From positions 232,274-296,273 of the forward strand of contig SSFA01000017.1 of the NCBI GenBank assembly GCA_008015155.1: DNA of 64,000 nt. The letters run 5' to 3'. A program made the translations under genes and the position numbers. Under the pieces are notes generated by a model. The model had not been told where the DNA came from. It did not search any database and saw nothing but the letters and a program-made list of their open reading frames with translations. This stretch comes from Thiothrix sp. (GTDB taxonomy: Bacteria; Pseudomonadota; Gammaproteobacteria; Thiotrichales; Thiotrichaceae). Positions 21,115 to 31,201 of the stretch are shown in pieces (positions within the stretch are counted from its first letter, which is position 1; each line of letters starts with the position of its first letter).

Positions 21115-22179
21115 ATGGAGTTTATTAGCTCATTATGGTATGCGATCCCTGAAGTCTTGCGGACCGTGATTGTCATTCTGCTGCAAATTGTGGCAGTGGT
21201 TATTCCGCTGATTTTGACAGTGGCTTATACCACTTATGCTGAGCGTAAAGTCATTGGCTTTATGCAGGGAAGGATGGGGCCAAATCGGGTAGGGCCGCGA
21301 GGCTTATTACAGCCATTTGCTGATACGGTTAAGCTATTGCTGAAAGAAGTTATTATTCCCACTAAATCAGATCGCTATCTTTTCCTACTTGCGCCTATTT
21401 TAGCTTTAGCACCCGCCTTTTCAGCTTGGGTTGTGATTCCCTTTTCAGAAAACATGGTGTTAGCAGACATTAACGCAGGGCTATTATTTATTCTTGCCTT
21501 GTCGTCCCTAGGTGTTTACGGGATTATCATTGCCGGTTGGGCGTCCAACTCAAAGTACTCCATGTTAAGCGCTATGCGGATTGGTGCACAGATGGTGTCT
21601 TATGAAATTGCAATGGGCTTTGCTTTAGGTGGTGTGTTAATTGCCTCTGGTAGCTTGAATCTAAATGATATTGTTCGTGCTCAATCCGGCAGTATTTTCT
21701 CTTGGTTTGCATGGCCGCTGTTTGGTTTATTCATTGTCTATTTTATTTCAGGGGTGGCTGAGACTAACCGTGCACCTTTCGACGTAGCTGAGGGTGAATC
21801 GGAAATCGTTGCTGGTTTCCATGTGGAGTACTCGGGCATTGCTTTCGCGCTGTTCTTCTTAGCAGAATACGCGAACATGATTATGATTTCTGCACTGACC
21901 TCGATCATGTTCTTGGGTGGCTGGCTCTCGCCTTTCCAAGGCTTGGATTTCTTAATCAATATTCCAGTGATTGGTTTATTTTTTGGAAATGGTATTCATT
22001 GGCTAGCGCTAAAAATAGCCTTTTTCTTGCTACTGTATCTCTGGTTCCGTGCGACCTTCCCACGTTACCGTTATGACCAAATTATGCGTTTGGGCTGGAA
22101 AGTATTAATCCCAGTCACTTTCGTTTGGATTTTCTTTGAAATTATTGCTGTCGCCTTGGGCTGGCAGCCTTGGCTGTAG
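21115..22179 (+). CDS. nuoH: NADH-quinone oxidoreductase subunit H
   Basis: Membrane subunit ND1, 354 residues with about eight helices, at the junction of the quinone channel and the proton path. Conserved blocks: [20 protein letters not shown] near 40-60, [23 protein letters not shown] near 218-240, and [13 protein letters not shown] near 315. Three bases after nuoG. Confidence 0.96.
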   Translation: MEFISSLWYAIPEVLRTVIVILLQIVAVVIPLILTVAYTTYAERKVIGFMQGRMGPNRVGPRGLLQPFADTVKLLLKEVIIPTKSDRYLFLLAPILALAPAFSAWVVIPFSENMVLADINAGLLFILALSSLGVYGIIIAGWASNSKYSMLSAMRIGAQMVSYEIAMGFALGGVLIASGSLNLNDIVRAQSGSIFSWFAWPLFGLFIVYFISGVAETNRAPFDVAEGESEIVAGFHVEYSGIAFALFFLAEYANMIMISALTSIMFLGGWLSPFQGLDFLINIPVIGLFFGNGIHWLALKIAFFLLLYLWFRATFPRYRYDQIMRLGWKVLIPVTFVWIFFEIIAVALGWQPWL

Positions 22180-22190
22180 GGAGTCTGAAA

Positions 22191-22697
22191 ATGGGTATTC
22201 CTTTGAAAGACAGCTTAAAACATTATTGGAAAACCTTCTCTTTAAATGAGTTATTGAAAGGGATGCGTGTCACAGGTAAGTATCTGTTTGACCGTAATAA
22301 AATCACCATTCAATATCCAGAAGAGAAAACCCCTTTATCACCGCGTTTTCGTGGGCATCATGCTTTGCGCCGCTATCCCAATGGCGAGGAGCGTTGTATC
22401 GCTTGCAAATTATGTGAAGCAGTCTGTCCAGCATTGGCGATTAAGATCGAGTTAGAAGAACGCCCTGATGGGACTCGGCGTACCACACGCTACGATATTG
22501 ATATGTTCAAATGTATCTACTGTGGTTTCTGCGAAGAGGCTTGTCCCGTGGATGCGATTGTGGAAACCAGTCTTTTCGAATATCACTTCGAAAATCGTGG
22601 CGAAAACATTAGCAACAAGCAAAAGCTCCTAGCGATCGGTGACCGTTATGAAGCTGAAATCGCGCGGATGAAAGCGGCGGATGCCCCTTACCGCTAA
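22191..22697 (+). CDS. nuoI: NADH-quinone oxidoreductase subunit I
   Basis: Ferredoxin-like subunit with clusters N6a and N6b, 168 residues from ATG 22191 (MGIPLKDS), which has TAGGGAG seven bases upstream; a longer reading from 22170 would overlap nuoH. Two 4Fe-4S motifs are clear: [12 protein letters not shown] and [12 protein letters not shown]. The N-terminal amphipathic helix anchors it to the membrane arm. Confidence 0.95.
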   Translation: MGIPLKDSLKHYWKTFSLNELLKGMRVTGKYLFDRNKITIQYPEEKTPLSPRFRGHHALRRYPNGEERCIACKLCEAVCPALAIKIELEERPDGTRRTTRYDIDMFKCIYCGFCEEACPVDAIVETSLFEYHFENRGENISNKQKLLAIGDRYEAEIARMKAADAPYR

Positions 22698-22712
22698 CGG
22701 AGTAACAAGATA

Positions 22713-23312
22713 ATGTTTGAGCAGATTTTATTTTATTGGTTTACTGCTGTGTTGCTGCTCGCTGCGATTGGAGTAGTCGTTGCACGTAATCCAGTGTACT
22801 CAGCTTTAAGTCTGATCTTAGCCTTCTTCACCATGACCGCTCTATGGCTATTGATGGAAGCTGAGTTTTTAGCGATTGCCTTGATTCTGGTCTATGTGGG
22901 CGCGGTGATGGTGCTGTTCTTGTTCGTCATTATGATGCTCGACCTGAAAATTGTGGAACGCGAAGGTTTTATGCGCTATCTGCCCATTGGTTTGGGGGTA
23001 GCAGGTATGGTCGCTTTAGAAATGATTATGGTGCTACAGCGCTCTAATTTTGATGCTGAACGCTATATCGCTCCAGACGCTCCTGCCGATTTTAATAATG
23101 CAGAAGCTTTGGGTGAACTGCTGTATACCCATTATTTATATCCATTTGAAATTGCCGCAGTAGTGTTGTTAGTAGCAGTGATTGCAGCGATTCTCCTCAC
23201 TTTGCGTAAGCGTGATGCTTCTGATCAGCCCGCGAAAACTCAAGATATTGACCAACAAGTGCGCGTCAAACGTGAAGATCGTGTGCGCTTAGTAAAGATG
23301 AAAAGTGAGTAA
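22713..23312 (+). CDS. nuoJ: NADH-quinone oxidoreductase subunit J
   Basis: Membrane subunit ND6, 199 residues. Five hydrophobic helices, with the conserved ALILVYVGAVMVLFLFVIMML segment in helix 3, which includes the pi-bulge region used in coupling. The C-terminus is a charged extension of about 35 residues. Lies 15 bp after nuoI. Confidence 0.95.
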   Translation: MFEQILFYWFTAVLLLAAIGVVVARNPVYSALSLILAFFTMTALWLLMEAEFLAIALILVYVGAVMVLFLFVIMMLDLKIVEREGFMRYLPIGLGVAGMVALEMIMVLQRSNFDAERYIAPDAPADFNNAEALGELLYTHYLYPFEIAAVVLLVAVIAAILLTLRKRDASDQPAKTQDIDQQVRVKREDRVRLVKMKSE

Positions 23313-23340
23313 TCATGAACAGTAACGGGAGTTGTTTGTA

Positions 23341-23646
23341 GTGATCACCTTGACCCATTACTTGATTGTGTCAGCCTTGCTGTTCGCGATTAGTGTTGCT
23401 GGTATTTTCCTAAATCGGAAAAATATCCTGATTTTGCTGATGTGCATTGAATTACTCCTGCTTTCAGTGAATTTAAACTTTGTTGCTTTTTCGCACTTCA
23501 TGAATAACTTAGATGGACAGGTCTTTGTCTTTTTCATTTTAACAGTAGCTGCAGCGGAGTCAGCCATTGGTTTAGCGATTTTAGTAACGATTTTCCGTAA
23601 TCGTCGTTCGATTAATGTCGAAGACTTGCATAGTTTAAAGGGGTAA
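23341..23646 (+). CDS. nuoK: NADH-quinone oxidoreductase subunit K
   Basis: Membrane subunit ND4L, 101 residues, the standard length, from GTG 23341 ([15 protein letters not shown]). A TTG at 23332 would add three residues but has no room for a ribosome site; AACGGGAG ends about nine bases before the GTG. Three helices, with the conserved glutamate in [13 protein letters not shown]. Confidence 0.93.
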   Translation: MITLTHYLIVSALLFAISVAGIFLNRKNILILLMCIELLLLSVNLNFVAFSHFMNNLDGQVFVFFILTVAAAESAIGLAILVTIFRNRRSINVEDLHSLKG

Positions 23647-23648
23647 GT

Positions 23649-25673
23649 ATGAGTTTTATCTTAGTACTTATTATTATTGCCCCTTTGCTTGCTTCTATTG
23701 TAGCAGGTCTATTTGGGCATAAATTAGGGAAGACTTGGTCACATCGTCTAACGACAGGCTCAGTGGCTCTATCTTTCTTACTCTCACTGATCGTGTTTAA
23801 AGCAGTAGCCTTAGATGGCGCTATTTTGAATGAGAATGTCTATCTTTGGGCAGAAGTCGACAGCATCAAAATGCAGTTCGGTTTTCTGATTGACAATCTC
23901 TCTGTGCTAATGATGGTAGTGGTTACCTTTGTATCCCTGATGGTGCATATTTATACCATCGGCTATATGCATGATGACCCAGGTTATACCCGTTTTTTTA
24001 GTTATATCTCCCTCTTTACTTTTGCCATGCTCTTGTTGGTCATGAGTAATAACCTCCTACAGTTGTTCTTCGGTTGGGAGTTAGTGGGGTTGGTTTCTTA
24101 TTTATTAATTGGCTTTTGGTATAAGAAAGAGACAGCCGCTTATGCCAGTATGAAAGCATTTATTGTGAATCGAATTGGTGATTTTGGCTTTATTTTAGGG
24201 ATAGCTGTTATTCTGATTTATGCTAATTCTTTAGATTATATCCAAATCTTTGATCGTCTAGAGGTTTCTGTTGTGGGGGGCAAAGGTGACCTGCCTTTAG
24301 ATCCTATTACGCAAGCTTTAGGCTTAAGTCATCAAGATTTAATCGCTCTTTTGTTATTTATTGGTGCGATGGGTAAATCGGCGCAAGTGCCTTTGCATGT
24401 ATGGTTACCTGATTCGATGGAAGGCCCTACACCCATTTCTGCTTTAATTCATGCGGCCACCATGGTGACTGCAGGGATTTTCTTAGTAGCACGTATGTCG
24501 CCGATTTACGAACAATCCGATATGGTATTGAATTTTATTCTGGTGATTGGAGCTACAACAGCTTTCTTCATGGGCTTGATTGCAATTGTACAAACCGATA
24601 TTAAGCGGGTAGTGGCTTATTCTACCTTGTCTCAATTGGGTTATATGACAGTGGCTCTGGGTGCATCGGCCTATTCAGCAGCAATTTTCCATTTGATGAC
24701 GCATGCATTCTTTAAAGCTTTGTTGTTTTTAGCAGCGGGCTCCGTCATTGTAGCGATGCATCATGAGCAAGATATGCGCAAAATGGGCGGCCTACGTAGA
24801 CATATGCCTATCACCTACTGGACTGCTGTCGTTGGTGCTTTGGCTTTATGTGGCATTCCGATTTTTTCAGGCTTCTTCTCTAAAGATGTCATTATTGAAG
24901 CAGTACACCATTCAGAGTTGTCTGCAGCTGGCTATGCCTATGTGCTGGTCTTACTAGGTGTCATTGTGACGGCCTTCTACACCTTTCGGATGATTTTTAT
25001 GGTTTTCCACGGCGATGAGCGGATGGATGATGAGACCTTATTGCATCTAAAAGAGTCCCCAAAAGTCATCACTATACCGCTCATTTTGTTAGCGATTCCC
25101 AGCGTGATTGCAGGCTTCTTTATTGGCCCAATTGTGATGGGAGACTATTTTTCGCAAGTTTTATTGCCCGCGCAAAATGCTAGTGAAGGTATGCGGGATG
25201 TGACGACGATTATGATTGCAGAGCGGCATGAGGCTATGGCTAGCTTGCGTGATACTTATCACGGTGTATTTAGTTTTATTGGACATAGCTTGTTGTCTTT
25301 ACCGTTTTGGCTAGCTTTGGCAGGCATTGGCCTTGCTTGGTGGGTTTACGTTAAAGACGATAGTGTTGCGGATAAAGCACATGACAAATTGCCTTGGCTC
25401 TATCGTTTACTGAATAACAAATACTATGCCGATAGCTTTAACCAGAAGTTTTTTGCTAATGGGCTGGTGTATTTAGGTACGAGCTTATGGAGCTTTGTGG
25501 ATCGCCTATTGATTGATGGTTTGTTAGTTAATGGAGTAGGGCGGGTGATTGGCTGGAGCGCAGGTTGGGCACGAAAAGTTCAAACTGGCTATGTCTATCA
25601 TTATGCCTTTGCGATGGTGGTGGGCTTAGCATTAATGCTGGGCTGGATTTTGTTAGCCTTGAAATCAGCCTAG
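23649..25673 (+). CDS. nuoL: NADH-quinone oxidoreductase subunit L
   Basis: Mrp-antiporter-like proton pump subunit ND5, 674 residues. Conserved features: GWELVGLVSYLLIGFWY with the key glutamate, KSAQVPLHVWLPDSMEGPTPISALIHAATMV, and YSTLSQLGYM. The long lateral helix and last membrane segment lie in the final 120 residues. Two bases after nuoK. Confidence 0.96.
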   Translation: MSFILVLIIIAPLLASIVAGLFGHKLGKTWSHRLTTGSVALSFLLSLIVFKAVALDGAILNENVYLWAEVDSIKMQFGFLIDNLSVLMMVVVTFVSLMVHIYTIGYMHDDPGYTRFFSYISLFTFAMLLLVMSNNLLQLFFGWELVGLVSYLLIGFWYKKETAAYASMKAFIVNRIGDFGFILGIAVILIYANSLDYIQIFDRLEVSVVGGKGDLPLDPITQALGLSHQDLIALLLFIGAMGKSAQVPLHVWLPDSMEGPTPISALIHAATMVTAGIFLVARMSPIYEQSDMVLNFILVIGATTAFFMGLIAIVQTDIKRVVAYSTLSQLGYMTVALGASAYSAAIFHLMTHAFFKALLFLAAGSVIVAMHHEQDMRKMGGLRRHMPITYWTAVVGALALCGIPIFSGFFSKDVIIEAVHHSELSAAGYAYVLVLLGVIVTAFYTFRMIFMVFHGDERMDDETLLHLKESPKVITIPLILLAIPSVIAGFFIGPIVMGDYFSQVLLPAQNASEGMRDVTTIMIAERHEAMASLRDTYHGVFSFIGHSLLSLPFWLALAGIGLAWWVYVKDDSVADKAHDKLPWLYRLLNNKYYADSFNQKFFANGLVYLGTSLWSFVDRLLIDGLLVNGVGRVIGWSAGWARKVQTGYVYHYAFAMVVGLALMLGWILLALKSA

Positions 25674-25705
25674 GGTTGGCGAAACATAATGAGAGATAGT
25701 GATTT

Positions 25706-27259
25706 ATGATGGAATGGCCAATCCTTAGTTTTCTGATTTGGCTGCCAATTATGGGTGGCTTGGGTGTGCTCATCGTTGGGGATCGTTATGGGGCACGTCA
25801 GGCTGCTTTATTATTGGCAGCAATAACTTTCCTCATCAGCTTACCGCTGTATTTTGCTTATGATGCAAGCTCGGGCACCATGCAGTTCACTGAAACCTTT
25901 AAGTGGATTGACGCACTGGGTATCCATGTCAATTATGATCTGGGCGTAGATGGGGTCTCGATTGCTTTAATTCTGCTAAACACTTTTATGACTTTATTGG
26001 TGTTAGCAGCTTCTTGGGATTCTGTTAAGGAACGTGTAGCTCAGTACATGGCTGCCTTCTTAATCATGGAAGGTTTAGTCAATGGCGTGTTCATGGCACG
26101 CGATGCCTTATTGTTCTATGTGTTTTTTGAGGGCATGTTAATTCCTTTATTCCTGATTTTAGGGGTATGGGGTGGGCCACAACGTGTACATGCTACGATT
26201 AAATATTTTATTTATACCTTCGCCGGCTCAGTCTTTTTATTAGTTAGTTTGGTTTATTTGTATACCCAGACTAGCCAAGGCAGTTTCTTTTTACCTGACT
26301 TATATGCACTCACTAATTTAAGTGAGCATGCACAGCTGCTAGTCTTTTTGTCCTTTCTAGTCGCATTCGGGGTCAAAGTACCTTTATGGCCTTTGCATAC
26401 TTGGTTGCCCGAAGCTTATTCGCAAGCCCCTACTGGGGGTTCTGTGATGTTAGCCGCGATTAGTGTGAAGGTGGGTGGCTATGCGTTCTACCGCTTAGCT
26501 ATGCCAATCGTGCCAGAAGCTTCTCATGATTGGGCTTTATTAGTCGTTGTGCTCTCCTTAGTAGCGATTGTCTATATGAGCTTGATTGCACTGGTACAAA
26601 CGAACTTAAAGAAATTGGTGGCTTATTCTTCAGTCGCGCATATGGGCTTTGTAACTTTAGGATTTTTCTTAGTTTTCAAATTGCAAGGCTTAGCCTTTGT
26701 CGATGCGAATGTGAGTGGTAGTGTCCTCGCTGTACAAGGGGCTATGGTGCAAATGATCTCGCATGGCTTTGTTGCCGGTGCTTTGTTTCTTGCTATTGGT
26801 ATGCTGTTTGAGCGGATGAACACCGTTGAGATCAGTGCTTACCAAGGGATTACAAGCCGTATGCCGTTATTTGCAGCTTTTTTCATGTTATTTGCTATGG
26901 CTAATGTGGGTTTGCCTGGCACCTCGGGCTTCGTGGGTGAGTTCTTTGTGATTTTAGCCAGTGCTAAAGCCCATTTCTGGGTCGCTTTTATCGCTGCAAC
27001 CACACTCATTCTAGGGGCTGCTTATACCTTATGGGCAGTTAAGCGGGTGCTGTTTGGTGAAGTGAATAGTAGTGAAGTGAATAAGCTAGACGATCTCAAT
27101 CGGCGTGAGTTGGTGATTCTATCCGTGTTAGCGCTGGCGATTTTATGGCTGGGTTGGTGGCCTGAGCCATTGACTCGATTAATGGAAGGCTCGATTCGAG
27201 AGTGGATGATGATTGTGTCGCCATCAGACCTGATGCCTGTAGTGAAGGGGAGTTCATGA
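25706..27259 (+). CDS. nuoM: NADH-quinone oxidoreductase subunit M
   Basis: Proton pump subunit ND4, 517 residues with about fourteen helices. Conserved: the FFEGMLIPLFLILGVWGG block with the key glutamate, VKVPLWPLHTWLPEAYSQAPTGGSV, YSSVAHMGFV, and LPGTSGFVGEF. Ends in an ATGA overlap with nuoN. Confidence 0.96.
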   Translation: MMEWPILSFLIWLPIMGGLGVLIVGDRYGARQAALLLAAITFLISLPLYFAYDASSGTMQFTETFKWIDALGIHVNYDLGVDGVSIALILLNTFMTLLVLAASWDSVKERVAQYMAAFLIMEGLVNGVFMARDALLFYVFFEGMLIPLFLILGVWGGPQRVHATIKYFIYTFAGSVFLLVSLVYLYTQTSQGSFFLPDLYALTNLSEHAQLLVFLSFLVAFGVKVPLWPLHTWLPEAYSQAPTGGSVMLAAISVKVGGYAFYRLAMPIVPEASHDWALLVVVLSLVAIVYMSLIALVQTNLKKLVAYSSVAHMGFVTLGFFLVFKLQGLAFVDANVSGSVLAVQGAMVQMISHGFVAGALFLAIGMLFERMNTVEISAYQGITSRMPLFAAFFMLFAMANVGLPGTSGFVGEFFVILASAKAHFWVAFIAATTLILGAAYTLWAVKRVLFGEVNSSEVNKLDDLNRRELVILSVLALAILWLGWWPEPLTRLMEGSIREWMMIVSPSDLMPVVKGSS

Positions 27260-28707
27260 TGGCTGCTTTTGAAATCGCTCGTCCTGAGATTTTCTTATTA
27301 GCTGCACTCTGCGTCGTTTTATTGCTGGATTTATTTTTAGGCAAACAGTCGCGAGTCATTACTTATTTAGCGACCCAAGCTTCTTTACTGACCACTATTT
27401 TATTGGTCTATAGCTCATTCTTTAATCGCCCTGATAAAACAGTGGGGCTAGATGGCATGTATATGGTTGATGAGATGGCTGGAGTACTCAAAATAGCCAT
27501 TTTGTTAATTTCTATCTTAGCTTTTGCCTGTGCACGTAAATATTTACGTGATCAAGATATGTGGCGAGGTGAGTTCTTTGTATTAGGCATGACAGCTATT
27601 CTCGGTATGTTGATTATGGTATCAGGCTATCATTTGCTAGTTCTGTACTTAGGCTTAGAACTCCTGTCTTTATCACTGTATACCTTAGTTGCGATGCGTC
27701 GAGATGATGCTCAGGCAACAGAGGCGGCGATTAAGTATTTCGTGTTGGGTGCTGTCGCTTCAGGTTTCCTCTTGTATGGGATGTCCATGCTTTATGGCAT
27801 CAGTGGCTCTTTAGAGCTGAATACTATTCGTGAGTATTTTACTAACCAGCCAGATATTGCGACCAATTTGCCGCTAATGTTTGCTTTGACCTTTATTGTT
27901 GCAGGTTTAGCTTTCAAGCTGGGCGTGGTGCCTTTTCATATGTGGCTACCTGATGTTTATCAAGGTACTCCGACTGCGGTTACTTTATTTTTAAGTAGTG
28001 CGCCTAAAATAGCTGTATTCGCCTTAGTCATTCGCTTGATGGCAGAGGCTTTAGAGCCAGCTCAAAGTGCTTGGTCACAGATGATTATTCTCTTAGCTTT
28101 ACTATCAATTGGTATAGGGAATGTCGTAGCGCTGGTACAGACGAATCTAAAACGCCTATTTGCGTATTCAGCGATTGCCCATATGGGCTTTATGCTGATG
28201 GGGGTAGTGATGAATACCCATGAGGGGCATAGTGCGGCTATGTTCTATATCTTATTGTATGCCCTGATGTCAGCAGGTACCTTTGCGATGCTTATTCTGT
28301 TAGGGCGTAAAGGTTATGAAGTGACTCAGCTTGAAGATTTAAAAGGTCTCAGTGGTCGTCATCCTTGGTTTGCTTTGATGTTTTTACTAATGTTGTTTTC
28401 AATGGCTGGGATTCCTCCCACAGCGGGTTTCTATGCTAAGTTCGCTGTCATTGAGTCAGTCATTCAAGCTAAGTTCATTTGGTCGGCTGTCTTCATGGTC
28501 GTCATGTCCGTTGTTGGAGCTTTTTATTATTTGCGCATTATCAAAATCATGTATTTTGACAAGCCCAATGACCAACCACCCATCGAAGCGGACATGGATA
28601 TTCGTGTTTTAGTGAGTGCTAACGGTCTGCTCATGATTCTTTTAGGTATCTTCCCAAGTGTCCTCATGGAAATTTGTGATTTGGCCTTGATCGCGAGCCG
28701 TTTATGA
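27256..28707 (+). CDS. nuoN: NADH-quinone oxidoreductase subunit N
   Basis: Proton pump subunit ND2, 483 residues from ATG 27256 (MMAAFEIARPE), which overlaps the nuoM stop. A longer frame from 27202 lies within nuoM and is not used. Conserved: YLGLELLSLSLYTLVA, FKLGVVPFHMWLPDVYQGTPT, YSAIAHMGFMLMG, and GIPPTAGFYAKF. Last complex I gene. Confidence 0.95.
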   Translation: MMAAFEIARPEIFLLAALCVVLLLDLFLGKQSRVITYLATQASLLTTILLVYSSFFNRPDKTVGLDGMYMVDEMAGVLKIAILLISILAFACARKYLRDQDMWRGEFFVLGMTAILGMLIMVSGYHLLVLYLGLELLSLSLYTLVAMRRDDAQATEAAIKYFVLGAVASGFLLYGMSMLYGISGSLELNTIREYFTNQPDIATNLPLMFALTFIVAGLAFKLGVVPFHMWLPDVYQGTPTAVTLFLSSAPKIAVFALVIRLMAEALEPAQSAWSQMIILLALLSIGIGNVVALVQTNLKRLFAYSAIAHMGFMLMGVVMNTHEGHSAAMFYILLYALMSAGTFAMLILLGRKGYEVTQLEDLKGLSGRHPWFALMFLLMLFSMAGIPPTAGFYAKFAVIESVIQAKFIWSAVFMVVMSVVGAFYYLRIIKIMYFDKPNDQPPIEADMDIRVLVSANGLLMILLGIFPSVLMEICDLALIASRL

Positions 28708-28994
28708 GTTTGCAAGCTTATCAGTGGATTTTTTTAGCGATAGCGATTGCCTTAGCTAATTTGCCTTGGCTAAATGAACGGTGTTTCTTTGTGCTGCAAT
28801 GTGCTAAGAAATCCGCTTGGGTGCGTTTATTTGAATGGCTTGTGTTGTATTTTGTTGTAGGTGGACTTGGCTACTTGTTAGAGCAACGCATTATGGGCAG
28901 CAATCATCCACAAGATTGGGAGTTTTATGCAGTCACTGCAGCGCTCTTTATGGTGTTTGCTTTCCCAGGCTTTGTTTATCGTTATATACGCTAA
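28704..28994 (+). CDS. DUF2818 membrane protein after nuoN
   Basis: 96-residue protein with three hydrophobic helices and the NLPWLNERCFF segment near residue 20, as in DUF2818. That family is regularly found straight after nuoN, and here it overlaps nuoN by 4 bp. It may help complex I assembly or be an accessory subunit, but no function is established. Confidence 0.85.
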   Translation: MSLQAYQWIFLAIAIALANLPWLNERCFFVLQCAKKSAWVRLFEWLVLYFVVGGLGYLLEQRIMGSNHPQDWEFYAVTAALFMVFAFPGFVYRYIR

Positions 28995-29013
28995 AACTAT
29001 TTTAGTTTTTTTT
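28991..29013 (+). terminator. Terminator of the nuo operon
   Basis: CTAAAA pairs with TTTTAG across a three-base loop, followed by eight T. The stem is AT-rich and weak, but the position at the end of the operon (it contains the DUF2818 stop codon) fits an intrinsic terminator. Confidence 0.6.
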
Positions 29014-29023
29014 AATTTAGAGC

Positions 29024-29052
29024 TTGCATCAGCTCCTGAAAGTCTCTATAGT
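29024..29052 (+). promoter_or_regulatory. Sigma-70 promoter of the tRNA/rimP-nusA-infB operon
   Basis: TTGCAT (29024-29029) and TATAGT (29047-29052) with a 17-base spacer, ending 13 bases before the mature tRNA. Matches are 4/6 and 5/6 to consensus. Confidence 0.7.
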
Positions 29053-29065
29053 TCACAACCTCTGA

Positions 29066-29142
<77 letters not shown>

Positions 29143-29150
29143 AACATATA

Positions 29151-29176
29151 AAAAGCCCCTTTATGGGGCTTTTTTA
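29151..29176 (+). terminator. Intrinsic terminator/attenuator between tRNA-fMet and rimP
   Basis: AAAAGCCCC, a five-base loop, then GGGGCTTTTTT. It sits just behind the tRNA and before rimP, so it probably ends most tRNA transcripts and lets some polymerase through to the downstream operon. Confidence 0.8.
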
Positions 29177-29206
29177 TTACCTCGTAAAATAGCTCTAACG
29201 GTTACT

Positions 29207-29695
29207 ATGCAAGAACGTTTAAATGCGCTGATCCACACCACGGTCACAGGTCTTGGCTATGAAGTGTGGGGTTTTGAATATCGTCCCTATGCGGAAAGTG
29301 CTTTATTGCGCATTTTTATCGATTCACCGAATGGTATTACTGTCGATGATTGTGGAAAAGTCAGCAACCAACTAGGTGCGGCTTTAGATGTAGAAGATTT
29401 GATTCCAGTCGCTTATGTACTGGAGGTCTCTTCGCCTGGAGTGGATCGAGTGTTATTCACCTCAGAGCAATATCAACGCTATATCGGCGAAAAACTCAAA
29501 GTTCGTACGCAATTACCGGTACAGTCTCGGCGCAATTTTGTGGGAATCCTACGCGAAGCTAGTGCAGAGGCATTCACGCTAGAGCTAGAGGATGGGAGCT
29601 GCGAAATCCCGTATGCAGTGGTTGATCGGGCTCGCTTAGTCTATGAAATGAAAACAACGCCTAAGAAAGGAAAAAGGAGTGGTGCACATTCATGA
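29207..29695 (+). CDS. rimP: Ribosome maturation factor RimP
   Basis: 162-residue cytoplasmic protein needed for 30S subunit maturation. Typical motifs: GYEVWGFEY near 18, LRIFIDSPNGITVDDCGKVS, LEVSSPGVDRVL near 80, and a C-terminal SH3-like domain. First protein gene of the operon; the stop overlaps nusA by 4 bp. Confidence 0.95.
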   Translation: MQERLNALIHTTVTGLGYEVWGFEYRPYAESALLRIFIDSPNGITVDDCGKVSNQLGAALDVEDLIPVAYVLEVSSPGVDRVLFTSEQYQRYIGEKLKVRTQLPVQSRRNFVGILREASAEAFTLELEDGSCEIPYAVVDRARLVYEMKTTPKKGKRSGAHS

Positions 29696-31182
29696 ATAAA
29701 GAAATCCTCTACGTTGTTGATGCAGTTTCCAACGAAAAAAATGTCGGTAAAAGTTTAATTTTTGAAGCTGTGGAAACAGCATTAGCCATGGCGACTCGGA
29801 AGCGTTTCGGCATGCATATGGATGTTCGGGTCGCCGTTAATCGCAATACGGGTGACTATGATACTTATCGTCGTTGGCTAGTCGTGGACGATGAAGATCC
29901 CAACTTTGAAAGTCCTGAGCGCCAAATTTTATTAAGCTATGCACAGAACCGTGGCCTCAATGCTCAAGTTGGTGAATACATTGAAGAGAAAATTGAGTCG
30001 GTAGAGTTTGGCCGGATTGCAGCACAAACCGCCAAGCAAGTGATTGTAGCTAAAGTGCGTGAAGCAGAGCGTGAAAAGCTAGTTTCTAGTTATCGCGATA
30101 AAGTGGGTCAATTGATTATGGGCACGGTGAAGCGTGTCGATCGGAAAGGGGTTTTCTTGGATTTAGGCGATAATGCTGAAGCTTTAATTCCAAGAGAAGA
30201 GATGATTCCGCGTGAAATGGTGCATAATAGCGCGCGGATGCGAGGCTATCTCAAAGAAATTCGTCAAGAGCAGCGTGGCCCACAAATTATTGTGAGTCGC
30301 AGTGACGTCAATTTTTTGATTGAACTCATGAAACTCGAAGTTCCTGAAATCAATCAAGAGATGATTGATATTATGGGAGCAGCTCGTGATCCAGGTTCGC
30401 GAGCTAAAGTAGCCGTGCGTGCCAATCTGCCGAACATTGATCCAGTTGGCGCTTGCGTAGGGATGCGGGGTTCACGTATTCAGACAGTTACTACTGAGCT
30501 TAATGGTGAGCGGGTAGATATTGTTCTTTGGAATGATGATATTGCTACTTATGTGATGAATGCGATGGCACCGGCTGAAGTCTTATCGATTGTCGTCGAT
30601 GAAGATAAGAAAACCATGGATATTGGGGTTGATAAAGACAAGCTTTCCCAAGCCATTGGTAAAGGTGGACAGAATGTGCGTTTAGCCAGTGAATTAACAG
30701 GCTGGACCCTAAATGTCATGAGTGTAGAGGAAGCTGAGGCGAAAACAGAAGCTGAGCAACAAGCGATTTTAGAGCTTTTCATTAATCGCCTTGATGTGGA
30801 TGAGGAAGTCGCCATTATCCTAGTGGAAGAAGGCTTTTCTACTTTAGAAGAGGTTGCTTATGTACCGCGCGAAGAGTTTCTAGAAATTGAAGCCTTCGAC
30901 GAGGACATCGTTAATGAGTTGCGTGAACGCGCACGGACTGCTTTGCTGACTGAAGCGATTGCTAAAGATACGCCTATCCCTGCCGACGACTTATTAACTA
31001 TGAATGGTATGGACAAGGAGCTAGCGTATAAGCTGGCCGAAAAAGGTGTCCGCACGATGGAAGATTTAGCCGAGCAATCGGTCGATGAATTATTAGAGAT
31101 TGAGGGCATGGATGAAACGCGTGCTGCTCAATTGATCATGACTGCGCGTGAGCCTTGGTTTAAGGACAGCGAGTCGACCTAA
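29692..31182 (+). CDS. nusA: Transcription termination/antitermination factor NusA
   Basis: 496 residues. N-terminal RNA polymerase-binding domain (1-130), S1 domain (about 135-200, GTVKRVDRKGVFLDLGDNAEALIP), KH domains (about 200-345, with VGACVGMRGSRIQ and IGKGGQNVRLAS), and two C-terminal acidic helix-hairpin repeats (about 360-490), the arrangement of the E. coli type. Controls pausing, termination and rRNA antitermination. Starts inside the rimP stop. Confidence 0.97.
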   Translation: MNKEILYVVDAVSNEKNVGKSLIFEAVETALAMATRKRFGMHMDVRVAVNRNTGDYDTYRRWLVVDDEDPNFESPERQILLSYAQNRGLNAQVGEYIEEKIESVEFGRIAAQTAKQVIVAKVREAEREKLVSSYRDKVGQLIMGTVKRVDRKGVFLDLGDNAEALIPREEMIPREMVHNSARMRGYLKEIRQEQRGPQIIVSRSDVNFLIELMKLEVPEINQEMIDIMGAARDPGSRAKVAVRANLPNIDPVGACVGMRGSRIQTVTTELNGERVDIVLWNDDIATYVMNAMAPAEVLSIVVDEDKKTMDIGVDKDKLSQAIGKGGQNVRLASELTGWTLNVMSVEEAEAKTEAEQQAILELFINRLDVDEEVAIILVEEGFSTLEEVAYVPREEFLEIEAFDEDIVNELRERARTALLTEAIAKDTPIPADDLLTMNGMDKELAYKLAEKGVRTMEDLAEQSVDELLEIEGMDETRAAQLIMTAREPWFKDSEST

Positions 31183-31201
31183 CTCAACAGGAGGACAATA
31201 A